The notes under the pieces were generated by a model, which worked only from the letters and a program-made list of their open reading frames with translations, was not told the origin of the DNA and did no database searches. This document shows positions 47,987 to 58,469 of a stretch of 64,000 nt of DNA, in pieces. The stretch spans positions 2,722,501-2,786,500 of the forward strand of contig PVNU02000868.1 of NCBI GenBank assembly GCA_003013855.2, given 5' to 3'. This stretch comes from Liriodendron chinense (taxonomy: Eukaryota; Streptophyta; Magnoliopsida; Magnoliales; Magnoliaceae). How positions within the stretch are numbered: position 1 is the first letter of the stretch; the number at the start of each line of letters is the position of its first letter. Made by a program: the position numbers and the translations under genes.

Positions 47987-49990
47987 ATGTCTGGTTCGGA
48001 GGAAAGTTCTTCACGAACCCTTTCCGCCTCCCTGCCTGTTAGAGAATCCCAATTGAGGGAAGTCCAGCCTATTTCCGTTGAGTCCCCAGGGAGAGCTCTA
48101 TTGGCAGAGACTCCGTCTTCCTTTGCCTCGGATGAGGTTCCTATAACTGATACTTCAGGACGTGTAGTTGATAGGGTTCCTGAATACCCGACCGACCTGA
48201 TCTGGACCACTCTCACCCAGTCTGACCTAATTAGGCTTAGCTCGGAATACTGTATTCCAGGGGCTATAGACTTTTGATTGCCTGGCCTAGACGATTTCAT
48301 GACCCGTCCTCCAGGAGACCAAATAACCGTATATGCCCAGTTCTTCGAGGCTGGTTTCCGTCTCCCTTTGCTCCCTATTGTAAGGGAGTATCTCTCCAGG
48401 GTCAATTTAGCCCCGGGGCAACTGGCTCCTAACTCCTGGAGAACGTTGATAGGCTGCGTCATTTTATGGCTCCAAGTCCACGGGTTAGATCCCACCGTGG
48501 CCGAGCTGATGAGCCTATATCAACTGAAGAGTCATCCGGATTCCCGGGGATGGTTTTATATCACCTCAGGGGAAGGAAAGGGCGTCACCTCATTGATGAT
48601 CAGCCCTCCTCAGTTCATGGATGGAAAGGGGAGTGGTTCTTCGTCTCGAAGGGTTGGGAAGGGCCCCGACCGGAGGTCCCCAATTACCGCGTATGCAACT
48701 GGTTTTCAGTCCCAGGTCGGGTTGGCCGATACTTTCCTTCTCATTTTTTTTTTTTTTTGCATGATCTGACCTCCTCTTCTTTCTTTTCAGTTAGTGGAGA
48801 TCCTCCCAGCTTGAGTTCGGAAGAGGAGAGTCGCATAGCTACCGTGTGGGAGCTAGACCCCAGCTTCCGTAGTGTGAAGCTTCTACTTTCCTTCAAGACT
48901 TTATCAGACAGTGAGCATCAATCCCAGAGGTAACCACCATTTTGCTTCGCATAGGCCCAACTTACTCTGACATCCTAACTTATTGACATTGCTTTTCATA
49001 TCTTCTGTCTGTCAGGCATGTCTGCTCTGGCCCCTAAGAGGAAGTCCGCTGCCCTGACTACTGAGGAGAAGGAGCAGATCAGGGAGAAGAAAAGACAGAA
49101 GGCAATATTAAAGCGCCCAAGTGAGCGCCCTCCAACTGCCCCGACGTCTAATGTCCCCCAGGACCCAACCCCAGAGGTGAGGCCGGAGGCACTTGCGGCC
49201 GAGGTTACAGCTCCTGATGCCTCCGTGAGGCCACAGTCGACCCAAGTCATAGACTTGGTGGGTGGTTCCGATGCCGGCCCGTCCGAAAGGACCCCTCAAG
49301 CTGCTCCAGCTCAATCTTCCACTGCACTTCGCCGAAGCCTGGAGATGCCACCCCATTTGCATAACTTGTGCAAATAGGCGTATAAGGTTGTTCCCGAAGC
49401 TGAGGTGGATGCGATGATGAAGGTCTCCGGGCTTTCTCTGATCAATTCCCTTGGGATCTTCGGAGCTAAGGTATGTCTATAACTTGAATTTGTAACTTGT
49501 TGTAGCTAAGTTAGCTGTTTTTATCTTCCTCATGTACTGATCTTCTGTTGGTTACTTTGCAGGTCGCCTTCGGGTGCCAGGCTCTGCGGGGGGAGATGAC
49601 CCGTGATAAGGGGATGATCTCCAGCCTCGAAGGGACCCTAGCGACCGTAAAACGGTCTTTGGATGAAGCTCTGAAGTCCGGAGAGGAGGCGGCAAGGGCT
49701 TTGGAAGCTCGCGAGCGCGAGAATGCCTTACTCCGAGCAGAGCTATCGAATAAGGAAAGGGCTGAGGCCAAGCTCATCATATAAGTCGAAGAGTTGAAGG
49801 CTGCCGGAGGGGCTCTGCAGTCGGAATTGGCTGAAGGTCCGGTCCGACTTGGAGGTTAAGGTCGCCGAAGCCGACGAGATGTTCGACTTCGGTTATGAGA
49901 AGTGCAGGATGACAGTCCAGAGCCGTCATTCAGACCTAGACCTTTTTTTCCTCGACTTTGAGGCAGGAAGAGGTCGACCTTTCTGCAGCA
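47987..49990 (+). pseudogene. Antisense accessory gene (aORF) of the Tat gypsy element, Transposase_28-like
   Basis: Exon-like blocks: 47987-48715, 48791-48929, 49016-49470 and 49563 to about 49990, each bounded by plausible GT-AG sites. The first block starts MSGSEESSSRTLSASLPVRE and holds the conserved core YAQFFEAGFRLPLLPIVREY and PNSWRTLIGCVILWLQVHGL, then, after a frameshift near 48585, SSVHGWKGEWFFVSKGWEGP. This resembles Pfam Transposase_28 (putative gypsy-type transposon). The last block (GMISSLEGTLATVKRSLDEA ... ARERENALLRAEL) is a coiled coil. Stops at 48275, 49375 and 49782 disable it. Function in the element is unknown. Confidence 0.8.
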
Positions 49991-50379
49991 GCTGAGCCGG
50001 CCGCTGGCCCATCCTTGTAAAAATTTTGTGTTTTTGTTTTTGTTAGCCCATGTGTTGGGGCTTTTGTAACACATACTTTTGTAATGTCGACCCTTTTGAG
50101 GTCGTGTAATCGAATCATTTTCTGATATTTTCGTGTTTATCGGATTTTCGATTTTTCTATTCTTTGGATTGCTTTCGCTTCTTTACTTAGCTCTACTTAC
50201 TTCGTGGCCGAGCATGATAGATCGTGTTGAAGTACTGTAGGTTGGTATTCGTGAAGGCAATGATCAGTTCATACACTTTGATCGTTGCCGATCTCAAGCT
50301 TGAACTCAGCTTTGGGCGATATTAGCCTCTGCTGGTATTCCACGTTTCTCGATAGGGATGTAACTTCTGAGAGAGGATT

Positions 50380-51622
50380 TTGACAAAAACAAACACTTAG
50401 CCTTTATTGATAGTAGACTTTTAGATGTTCCGCATTCTATGGGTGAGATAGGGCTCGGCCCTGCATATCCTCAAGCCAGTAAGTCCCAGTACGAACTGTC
50501 CCTACAACTTTATATGGCCCATCCCAGTTCGGATTAAATGCGCTTGCGATCTTATCTTTCTTCTCTTTCATGTTCCTTCATAGGACGAGGTCACCTACCC
50601 TGAAACGTCTTTCCCTGACTCGCGAATTGTAAAATTTAGCGAGGCGTTATTGGTAGGCTGGAATTCGAACTTGGGAGCCTTCTCGGACTTCCTCGATTAG
50701 GTCGAGGTTCATGCGAAGTTCGTCGTCCTTCTGATCAGACCGAAAGCGACCGGTTCGGTTGGTTGGCAACCCCATCTTAACTGGAACTACGGCTTTTGTT
50801 CCGAACGTTAAAGAGAATAGAGTTTCACCTGTAGTTGACCGAGCCGTGGTTCGGTATGCCTATAATACTTCGGGGAGCTGCTCTGCCCAAGCTCCCTTAT
50901 ATTCACCGAGCCTCGTCTTCAGGTGACCCTTAATGATCTTGTTGATTGCTTCAACTTGCCCGTTGGCTTGGGGGTGATGGGGAGATGAATACACATTTTT
51001 TACGCCCAAGTTCTGACAAAATTCCCTGAGCTTTGCATTGTCGAACTGAGGCCCATTGTCAGTGACGATGATGCTTGGGATGCCGAACCGGCATATAATC
51101 GACTTCCAGATGAAGTATGTCGTCTTCTTTTCGGTAATCTTTGCGAGGGGTTCTGCCTCGACCCACTTTGTAAAGTAATCAGCAAGCTACGATCGCATAC
51201 TTAACCTGCCCCTTGCCAATTGGGAGAGGACTGATGATATTGACTCCCCATTGTGCGAAGGGCCATGGTCCGGACATAGGGGTGAGTTCCTTGGGAGGTA
51301 CATGAGGGACTGGCGCGAACCTTTGACATTTGTCACACCTCTTGATCATTTCTCGAGCATCTTTTTTAATCGTCAACCAATAGTACCCCTGACGTATTGC
51401 TTTCTGTGCCAGCGCTCTACTCCCAGAGTGATTTCCGCATGTGCCAGAGTGAATTTCTCTTAAAACGTATTTGGCTTCATCCGGTCCGAGGCAACGAAGG
51501 CAGGGTAGCGAAAAACCCTTTTTATACAATATATTGTTGATCAGCGTGTACCGAGCCGCTCTATACCGTATCCGTCGTGCTTCGTTTTTTCCTCGGGCAG
51601 AACGCCATCTCGTAAGAAACAA
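50380..51622 (-). pseudogene. Gypsy integrase
   Basis: From the N-terminus: HSGTCGNHSGSRALAQKAIR and CDKCQRFAPVPH (HHCC zinc domain), then WPFAQWGVNIISPLPIGKGQ, where the first catalytic Asp (usual WGxDIIGP) is Asn, then VTDNGPQFDNAKLREFC (second Asp kept) and HHPQANGQVEAINKIIKGHL (Glu kept). Frame breaks at about 51185 and stops downstream. The C-terminal GPY-like part (NWDGPYKVVG, about 50505-50535) is present. Confidence 0.88.
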
Positions 51623-51960
51623 ACAATCGGGTCCATCCAGTTAGGCTCAGCGGAAACCGGATATACCTCGTTGGTTTCGTCGTCGATACTTCTTCGGGGG
51701 AGGAATTCAATAGGAACCGATCTTTTGAGCTCATCGTCCCCTGCGGATGCTAACTTAGCGAGTGAGTCTGCGTTGGTGTTATGAGTCCTAGGTACCTGAA
51801 TAACCTTGCAATAATCGAACCGAGCCGACAATTCTTGATATTTCAGCAAGTATGCAGACATCTTTTTTCCCCTTGCTTGATACTCAGCTGTCACATGTTC
51901 CACGACTAGTTGGGAGTCACTGTGTGCTTTGACGTTCCGGACCCTTACCGCTGAGGCCAA
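51541..51960 (-). pseudogene. Second RNase H domain of the gypsy element
   Basis: The - strand reads VRNVKAHSDSQLVVEHVTAE and IQVPRTHNTNADSLAKLASA, the DSQLV and HxxNxxAD(S/A)LA motifs of the additional RNase H found in Tat elements. It lies between the ordinary RNase H and the integrase. The DSQ and NAD acidic residues are kept. Confidence 0.85.
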
Positions 51961-52220
51961 TCGTAGCCCGACAAGGGGGGCTTCATATTTGGCCTCATTG
52001 TTGGAGGCTCTGAAACCGAACTTCAGAGCATACTAGATTTTTACGCCGTCGGCGGAGGTTAGAATTATTCCGGCCCCGCATCCTTGGGAATTTGATGAAC
52101 CGTCGACATATAACGACCACATGGGGTTGTCGACTTGTCTTTCGGCCTGGATCCCACGATGTTTTCTGGGGGAGAAGCATCGTTTTCGAGGATGGGGGGT
52201 TGGTTAGTTCGGCGATGAAA

Positions 52221-53326
52221 TCAGCCATAGCTTGTCCCTTGACGGTCGTACGGGGTCGGTACCGAATATCGAACTCTCCGAGCTCGATGGCCCATCGAGC
52301 CAGGCGACCTGAAGTATCTGGCTTCTGCAAAGTTTATTTTAGTGGTTGGTCCGTGAGCACCACTATCGGATGTGCTTGGAAGTAAGGTCGCAGTTTCCTC
52401 GCCGTTGTTATCAATGCTAGCGTTAATTTCTCTAAGTTGGCATATCGGGTTTCCGCATCGAGGAGGGCTTTGTTGACGTAGTAAATTGGACCTTTGCGTG
52501 CCTTGATCATCGCGAATCAAAGCCGAGCTTACTGCGGCTGGCGATATGGACAAGTATAGTAGTAGCTCTTCTCCTTGCATAGGTTTGGACAGTAATGGAG
52601 GTGATCCGAGGTATGCCTTGAGGTCTTTGAAGGCTTGCTCACACTCTAGTGTCCAAGTCATCTTGTTGAATTTGCGGAGCTGCTTAAAAAATGGCAGGCA
52701 TCGGTCCGTGGCTCTAGAAACGAACCTATTAAGCGCGGCGACCCGCCTGGCGAGGGTTGTACTTCCTTCACAGTGGTCGGTGAGCTCATCTCAACTAGAG
52801 CGCGAATCTTTTTCGGGTTGGCTTCTATTCCCCTTTGGTTTACCATGAAGCCAAGGAACTTCCCCGAGCTCACCACGAATGCGCACTTGTTGGGATTAAG
52901 CCTCATTCCATACTTTTTCAAGATGTGCACCATAGCGCGGAGGTCGTCGACGTAGTCTTCTGACTTCAAACTTTTAACGGGCATGTCGTCCACGTAGACT
53001 TCCATTGTTTTACCAATTTGGTCGGCAAACATCTTGTTGACCAGTCGTTGGTACGTCCCTCCAGCGTTCTTAAGCCCGAAAGGCATCATCTTGTAGCAAT
53101 AAAGGCCCCGATCGGTAACAAAAGTTGTTTTTTGCCTGTCGGGGGCGTACATCTGGATCTGGTTGTACCCAGAGTACGCATCCATGAAACTGAGGAGTTC
53201 GAAGCCTGACATCGCATCTACGAGCTGATCTATTCTGGGTAGAGGGAAGCTATCCTTAGGGCAGGCCTTATTCAGGTCGAAGTAGTCGACACAGACTCTC
53301 CACTTCCCATTGGCTTTTTTGACCAA
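52221..53326 (-). pseudogene. Gypsy reverse transcriptase and first RNase H
   Basis: RT motifs on the - strand: KKANGKWRVCVDYFDLNKAC, FPLPRIDQLVDAMSGFELLS, FMDAYSGYNQI, MPFGLKNAGGTYQRLVNKMF and MEVYVDDMPVKSLK (YVDD intact). The tether and RNase H start (TWTLECEQAFKDLKAYLGSP, EELLLYLSISPAAVSSALIR) follow after a frameshift near 52660. The original frame continues past 52221 to about 52020 in other frames. Confidence 0.92.
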
Positions 53327-53333
53327 GACAACG

Positions 53334-54362
53334 TTAGCGAGCCAATCGGGATAGTAGATTTCCTGGATAAACCCTGTCTGGCGTAGTTTCTGGACTTCCT
53401 CTTTGATCGCGGCGCACCTCTCCGCAGTTGAACGCTCGTCGTTTTTGCCGGATTGGTTTAAAGGTCAGATCAACGTTAAGTCGGTGGACCATCACTTCAG
53501 GATTGATCCTGGGCATGTCCTTATGAGACCATGCAAAAGCATCCGCATTCTCCTTCAGAAAAGCGATCAGCCGTGCTCGAATACCGCCGCATACTTGAGA
53601 TCCGATCTTAACAACCAAGCTGGGATCATTGTCCGACAGGGGTACTTCGATTAACTCTTCAGCCGGCGATCCGCGCTCTTTTGTTCCTTCTCTTGGGTCC
53701 AACGGAGTTGTGTGTGAGACAGCAGAAATTACCTTTTTGCTCTTTCCACATAGGGTCAATTCGTAGCATTGACGAGCTTCCTGCTAGTCTCCCCTGACCA
53801 CGCCGACTCCGTCGGCGGTTTCGAATTTCATGGCTAGATGATATATAGAAACGTAAGCTTTCAGAGCTCGGATGATGGGTCGACCTATTATCGCGTTGTA
53901 TGCCGACGGAGTGTTGACGACGAGAAAGTTGACCAAAATCATCCTCTGGTTGGGCTCGTCTCCCGCCGTGACTGGTAGAGTTATTTCCCCTTCAGGCATA
54001 ATACAATCCCCTGTGAATCCGGATAAAGCGGTTCTGACCGGCCTCAATCTGGATCGATCTATTTTCATTCTGTCGAACGAGGAGGCATATATAATGTCGG
54101 CCGAACTCCCCGTATCAACCATCATTCTGTGAAGCTTTTTATTAATGACCACCATCGATACCATGAGAGAGTCGTCATGTGGATGTAATATTCTCCCAAC
54201 ATCCTCTTCAGAAAAGGATATTGCGCAGCGGGCGACCTTTGGAATTTTTGAGGGCCTGTTGGTCAAGTTCACCTGCAACCCCGGCTCGGATATCCGGCCT
54301 TGACGCGTGTAAGATTTGCGGGCGTTGCCTGAATCACTGGTGGTGGGCCCACCGAAAATCAT
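53334..54362 (-). pseudogene. Gypsy protease and linker
   Basis: Protease motif MVDTGSSADIIYASSFDRM at about 54080-54130 (catalytic DTGSSAD), then LPVTAGDEPNQRMILVNFLV and AYNAIIGRPIIRALKAYVS, all typical of Tat protease. A stop near 53784 and a frame change separate the linker (SLVVKIGSQVCGGIRARLIA, FAWSHKDMPRINPEVMVHRL), which leads into RT. Confidence 0.88.
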
Positions 54363-54432
54363 ATGGATTTCTTCTATGGGATTGTTGTCGACCAGCTCTC
54401 TGACATCTTCCCGATCCGTGGCTGCTTGGTCT

Positions 54433-55999
54433 TCACGATGCTGGACAATATATTCTTTTAAGAATCCCCTGCCGGATGAGGGTCTCTATCTGTCGCTTCA
54501 AATCAAAGCAATCTGCTGTGTTATGCCCCTGGTCTTTGTGATACAAGCAGTACTTGGATTTTGACCTTCTATCGGGGTCGGTTTTGATATTTGCGGGTCG
54601 CCTGAACATTCGTTTGTCCTTCTCAGCTAGGAACACCTACTCAATCGTTGTTTTGAGCGGGGTGTATTTCTCGAACCGTGGGGCCTGAAATTTTAGCTTC
54701 GTACTTAGTAGCGTTCGAGTTCGGCGACCTGCGATCAGGTCGGTGCCTTTTGGTACTGGTTTCTTCTTTGCGGTCTCTTCTCTTATGAGACGACCCCTGG
54801 GCGTTCACCAGCTCTTCTGAATTAATATGTTTGGCGGCTCGGTCGAGGAATTCTGCTACGAACTGAGTGGCTGTTCCCTCACCGACCAGAGGAATTTTTC
54901 ATCACGTAGCCCACCTATCATCGTATGTAGCAACACGTCTTGAGATAGGTTCTCTACCTGAATCGCTTCGGCGTTGAATTGTGAGAGGTAATCCTTTAGT
55001 GATTCGTTATCTTTTTGTTTGACCGCGGTGATGTGTGTGGAATGTTTCCTCGGATCGGTACTCCCGGTGAATTGTGTCGCGAAAGCTCTGCTCAGCTCGG
55101 TGAATGAGGAAATGGATCTCGGCTTTAAATTACGAAACCGGGTCCATGCCGAGCTGGTTAAGGACAGTGGAAAGGCCTTGCACATGATGTGCCCATTAAC
55201 TCCATAGAGTTTCATTCGGACTTTGAAGTTTTCGAGATGCTCGGTTGGATCTCCAATCCCAGAGTAGTGCTTGAGTTGAGGGATTTTGAAACCCTTCGAA
55301 AGAGGTTCGCCCCGGATTTCGTCGGTGAACGAGGATTCAGATTAATCCACAAGGACATCAGCTGCAGTTGGTGCTCGGGCACGTTGTGCTCTCTGGATAT
55401 CCCCGACTCTTTCCCGAAGCTCCTTCAGCTCGGCCTCAAGAGGAGTGATATTATCATCCATTCGATCCTCACCTTGACTAGCCTGGGCTGATCGTCTTTC
55501 CTCTATTTTGTGTCTGAGGTCATTCGCGGGAAGCTCCGTGGCTAGTCGGAGTCTCGAGCTCGACGCTCGACTCGCGACCTCGTCTTCATCGGGTCGATGA
55601 CGATCGGAATGCGAACGTGGTGGGCGAGAGCTTTGTTGAGGTGGTTGAGGTTGAGGGTCAGTTTCGAATACGAGTGAAGGCCGAACAAAGTCGTTCAGTA
55701 GGGCCGCAATTTCATTTAGTTTCTCGTCCACATGCCCGAAACGTCTATCTACCCCCCCCCCCCCCCCCCCCCCCCAAACGCTCCGCAACACCTCCAACTT
55801 GTTCTTCTAATGTGGACAATTTGGCCCCGCGGTTACGGGTCCTTTGCCGTCCACTTAGAAGGTTAAAGTGGCGAGACGAACTCCTAAGGTGAAGGACTGG
55901 GGTCTCTTGGTGAGGTCCCTCATTTTCAGATTGTTGCTCATAGGAAGGTTCGGCATCTGCGGGAGCCTTCCCCTTCCTATTGCCTTTTCCACCAGCCAT
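54433..55999 (-). pseudogene. Gypsy Gag
   Basis: Starts MAGGKGNRKGKAPADAEPSY at 55999. A C24 tract (55752-55775 on +, G run on -) breaks the frame. The downstream part includes a coiled-coil block (EAELKELRERVGDIQRAQRA), the capsid-like core KAFPLSLTSSAWTRFRNLKP and NESLKDYLSQFNAEAIQVEN, and a zinc motif YCLYHKDQGHNTADCFDLKR (Cys-His-His-Cys variant known in Tat Gag). Stops at about 55342 and 54856 and further shifts. Confidence 0.88.
55752..55775 (+). repeat. Homopolymer C24 inside gypsy gag
   Basis: An uninterrupted C run that changes the gag frame on the - strand. The length may be a true slippage product or a sequencing artefact. Confidence 0.9.
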
Positions 56000-56074
56000 T
56001 GGTTCCTGCTTTTGGACGAAAGAGTTTTCAGATGAATGTAATTTTAGCAGTCGTTTCCCACAGATGGCGCTAGC

Positions 56075-56586
56075 TGTTGCCACCGATTCCCCATGACAAC
56101 TAGAAATGAGGCGTGGGAACCAACGGGTTGATCGGAGGTGTGCTACGATCCCACAAGGAGGCCTTGATCTTGGTCCCGAATCCCTACAAGAAATCATCAA
56201 GGGCTAAGAGGTGGCCGGGTCTCGACCGTTGGTCCTCCGATGCTAAAGTCAGTTCATTCACTTTATTGAGAGATTGTTTTATTTTTTTCTCCTTTGTAAT
56301 CGTGGCGCCCTTCTACCTTTATAGGCTTCGGAGGAGACATTCTCGGTTAGAATTGCGGCTGATTATTAAGTCGGATATCTCGGCGGATATCTTGGGCTGT
56401 TCCGATCTCGGATGACCGTGTCTCCCGCTTTCCGCTTATAAGAGTAAATACAAGGTCGGCTTTTGTCAATGCACCGACCTCCACTGTAGTCCGAACTGAC
56501 CTCTTGAGAAGGCTATTTATGTGGTCGATGCATAGGCCGAGGTCTCGTGAGTAAACCGGTTCATTGGTAATGATCTTCCCTTAACT
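56075..56586 (-). repeat. Gypsy 5' LTR (right copy), 512 bp
   Basis: TGTTGCCACCG ... CTTCCCTTAACT. The terminal GCAACA of the left copy is TTAACT here, so the canonical CA end is lost, but length and the adjoining TSD GGGCC (56587-56591) fix the boundary. Confidence 0.92.
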
Positions 56587-57049
56587 GGGCCCAAAGTGAT
56601 TTTTTTTTATAAATCCACCCCGTCGCATCTGTTGGAGCTCATTTTAAGATATGAAAACAAAAATGAACTCGATCCAAGACTCAAGTGAGCTGAAAACGTG
56701 AGGATTGAACGTCCACAGTTGAAATATTTGTGGAGCCAAAGGAGTTTCGAATCAGGATAATATTTGTGTTTCCAATTCATCCCAGTAGTAGTGACGTCAT
56801 GACAGGTATGAATGTCATATAAATATCACTGTGGACCCAGGGAGGTTTCAACGGTAGTAATTTACCTACCCACCTTTTACTTTAGTGAGTCCCAATTGAG
56901 TCTTGGATCCGGTTCATTTTTGTTCTCAAGTCCTAAAATGAGCTCCCAAAACCGATGGACGGGGTGGATTTATAAAAGAAAATCACTGTGGGCCACATCT
57001 TGAACTTCCTGCGCAAGGCTTTCGCAGGAAATCCGCGCCCGGTGATGGC

Positions 57050-57590
57050 GGAATCGGATTGCATGGGGGAGTAACTCCGCACGCTCTTATCGGGGCCCAC
57101 GTAGAATGTATGTGATTTATCTATTCCGTCCATATGTTTTTTCAGCTCATTTTAGTGGTTGAGCCCAAAATTTAAGCATATCCAAATCTCAAGTGGACCA
57201 TGCCACGGGAAACAGTGGGAATAATGATTTCCACCGTTGAAACCTTCCCAGGCCCTAAAGTGATGTTTATTTGTCATCCAACCTGTTCATAAGATCACAT
57301 GGATATGGATGAAGGGAAAATACAAATATCAGCTTGATCCAAAACTTCTGTGTCCTCCCAAAATTTTTCAATGGTAGACATTCAGTTCACGCATTTCTTA
57401 TGGTATGGTCCATTTTATATTTTGATGTGCTTCATTTTTTGGTACCCTACCTAAAATTTTCTGTTAAATCGATGAACGGAGTGGATAAAATAAGTAAATC
57501 ACTGTGGGCCCGACGGAGTTTACTCCGCACGCTCAGTACGCAATCCGCTTCCGGCGCTGGCGGGGTAGTGCCCAATCCGCGCCGAATCAG
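57050..57590. mobile_element. Palindromic MITE, GTGGGGCCCAC family
   Basis: The left arm GCGGAATCGGATTGCATGGG, AGTAACTCCGCACGCTC and GGGGCCCACGTAGAATG pairs with the right arm CACTGTGGGCCCGACGG, GTTTACTCCGCACGCTCAGT and CGCAATCCGCTTCC. Inner blocks AAGTGGACCATGCCAC / GTATGGTCCATTTTA also pair. It lies about 320 bp upstream of the FyPP-like ATG. Confidence 0.75.
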
Positions 57591-57763
57591 GGATTTTACA
57601 CGGTTATTGGACAGTTAAAATGAAAATATCCAGCCGTCCAATTCCAACTAACAATTTTCCAAGAATCAGTGTCTAGATTGATTAAACCAGTCTGATTTTG
57701 GAAATGGAACTTCGTAACAGCGGATTCTACACCTTAGTCGGTTGAAGTTAAGTTAATATATGC

Positions 57764-57769
57764 CACGTG
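57764..57769. promoter_or_regulatory. G-box CACGTG upstream of the FyPP-like gene
   Basis: The palindromic G-box core lies 138 bp before the ATG at 57907, in the context TGCCACGTGTATG. G-boxes bind bHLH/bZIP factors, including light-signalling ones. Occupancy here is inference. Confidence 0.35.
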
Positions 57770-57906
57770 TATGATTTCTAAGTTCCAGCGTATCAAGCAT
57801 CATACGTTGCCTGTGTATCATATCGCTCCTTAAAATTTTCTGCATCGTCTCCCTCTCTTTTGTTCCGCTCGCTTTCCTTCTTTTTCAAATTCTCTCTCTC
57901 TCTTCG

Positions 57907-57987
57907 ATGGATCTGGATCTGTGGATTTCGAAAGTGAAAGAAGGCCAGCATTTAATGGAAGACGAGCTTCAACTCCTCTGCGAATAC
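57907..57987 (+). CDS. FyPP: PP6-type Ser/Thr phosphatase catalytic subunit (FyPP-like), exon 1 only
   Basis: The 27 codons begin MDLDLWISKVKEGQHLMEDE and end LQLLCEY, followed by a GTAAGC donor. This is the N-terminus of plant PP6 catalytic subunits (FyPP1/FyPP3 in Arabidopsis), which are phosphatases of the PPP family acting on phytochromes and PIN auxin carriers. The metal-binding motifs (GDxHG etc.) are in later exons, which must lie right of the window, so the first intron is at least 6.0 kb. A CT-rich leader (TCTCTCTCTCTCTTCG) directly precedes the ATG. The short exon and its exact donor position make this a confident but partial call; other PPP subtypes (PP4, PP2A) have different N-termini. 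Confidence 0.9.
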
Positions 57988-58469
57988 GTAAGCTCTCCGT
58001 TTCTCCTGCCAATTTCTAGGGCATTCCAGTTCCCTACTTTTCTCCCCCCTTTCAAATGGTTAGGGTTTGCAAATTAGGGTTTTCTAGTGTGCCTAGATTA
58101 CTGTCATGGATTCTTCAATCACCTCTTTCAGAGCTCTCGTTCTGTATTAAATTCTTGTCTGACTTTTTGTACAAGATTTTCACTCTCCCTCGATCGTAGA
58201 TTTTAATCTTAGAATTTTTCATGCTTTAGAAGGCGCTATGGAGTTGTCAAAGCAGTAAAAAGCATACTTCTATCTATTTAATGGATTCGATTTCCTTTGC
58301 GGCATGTGCGGATGCGTTTCTCATTCGAATTGCGAACTACTTGGAAGATTGAATATAAGGAAGCAATGTATATGGGTTTTTATCTAAATTGGAAGATTTA
58401 ATATAAAGGAAGCAATGTATATGGGTTTTATCTGGACTCTGTGGATATTACTGCCCTTTGGATTGAGTG
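57988..58469. other. Start of FyPP-like intron 1
   Basis: Ordinary T-rich intron sequence. A ~35-bp phrase (GGAAGCAATGTATATGGGTT) is directly repeated at about 58360-58430. No gene. Confidence 0.7.

Larger units (their letters stand above)
46912..56586 (-). mobile_element. Tat-lineage Ty3-gypsy retrotransposon, 9675 bp, with antisense accessory gene
   Basis: LTRs 511 and 512 bp, TSD GGGCC (46907-46911 and 56587-56591). On the - strand the order is gag, protease, RT, RNase H, a second RNase H, integrase, then a ~2.9 kb region carrying a gene on the opposite strand, then PPT and LTR. The doubled RNase H, the MEVYVDDMPVKSLK active site and the antisense ORF are features known from the plant Tat (Ogre/Retand-like) branch. 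Next to the right LTR the - strand reads GCTAGCGCCATCTGTGGGAA, the likely primer-binding region; I do not assign the tRNA. Frameshifts and stops in every gene make it inactive. Confidence 0.93.
46868..57035. mobile_element. Palindromic MITE split by the gypsy element
   Basis: The outer left piece (46868-46911) reads TAGGAAGTTCCTACGCTGGG then AACCAAGGTGGGGCC. It continues after the gypsy element at 56592 as CAAAGTGATTTTTTTTATAA / ATCCACCCCGTCG. The right arm at 56955-57030 is its inverse: GACGGGGTGGATTTATAAAA, GAAAATCACTGTGGGCC, CTTCCTGCGCAAGG. With the gypsy element and one GGGCC removed the two arms pair continuously, which fixes the order of insertion. Confidence 0.8.

Noticed and set aside
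47875..48495. A 206-codon open frame on the - strand downstream of the gypsy integrase
   Set aside because: It is the mirror of the antisense accessory gene. The + strand frame has the conserved motifs, exon borders and TATA box, while this one has no recognisable domain.
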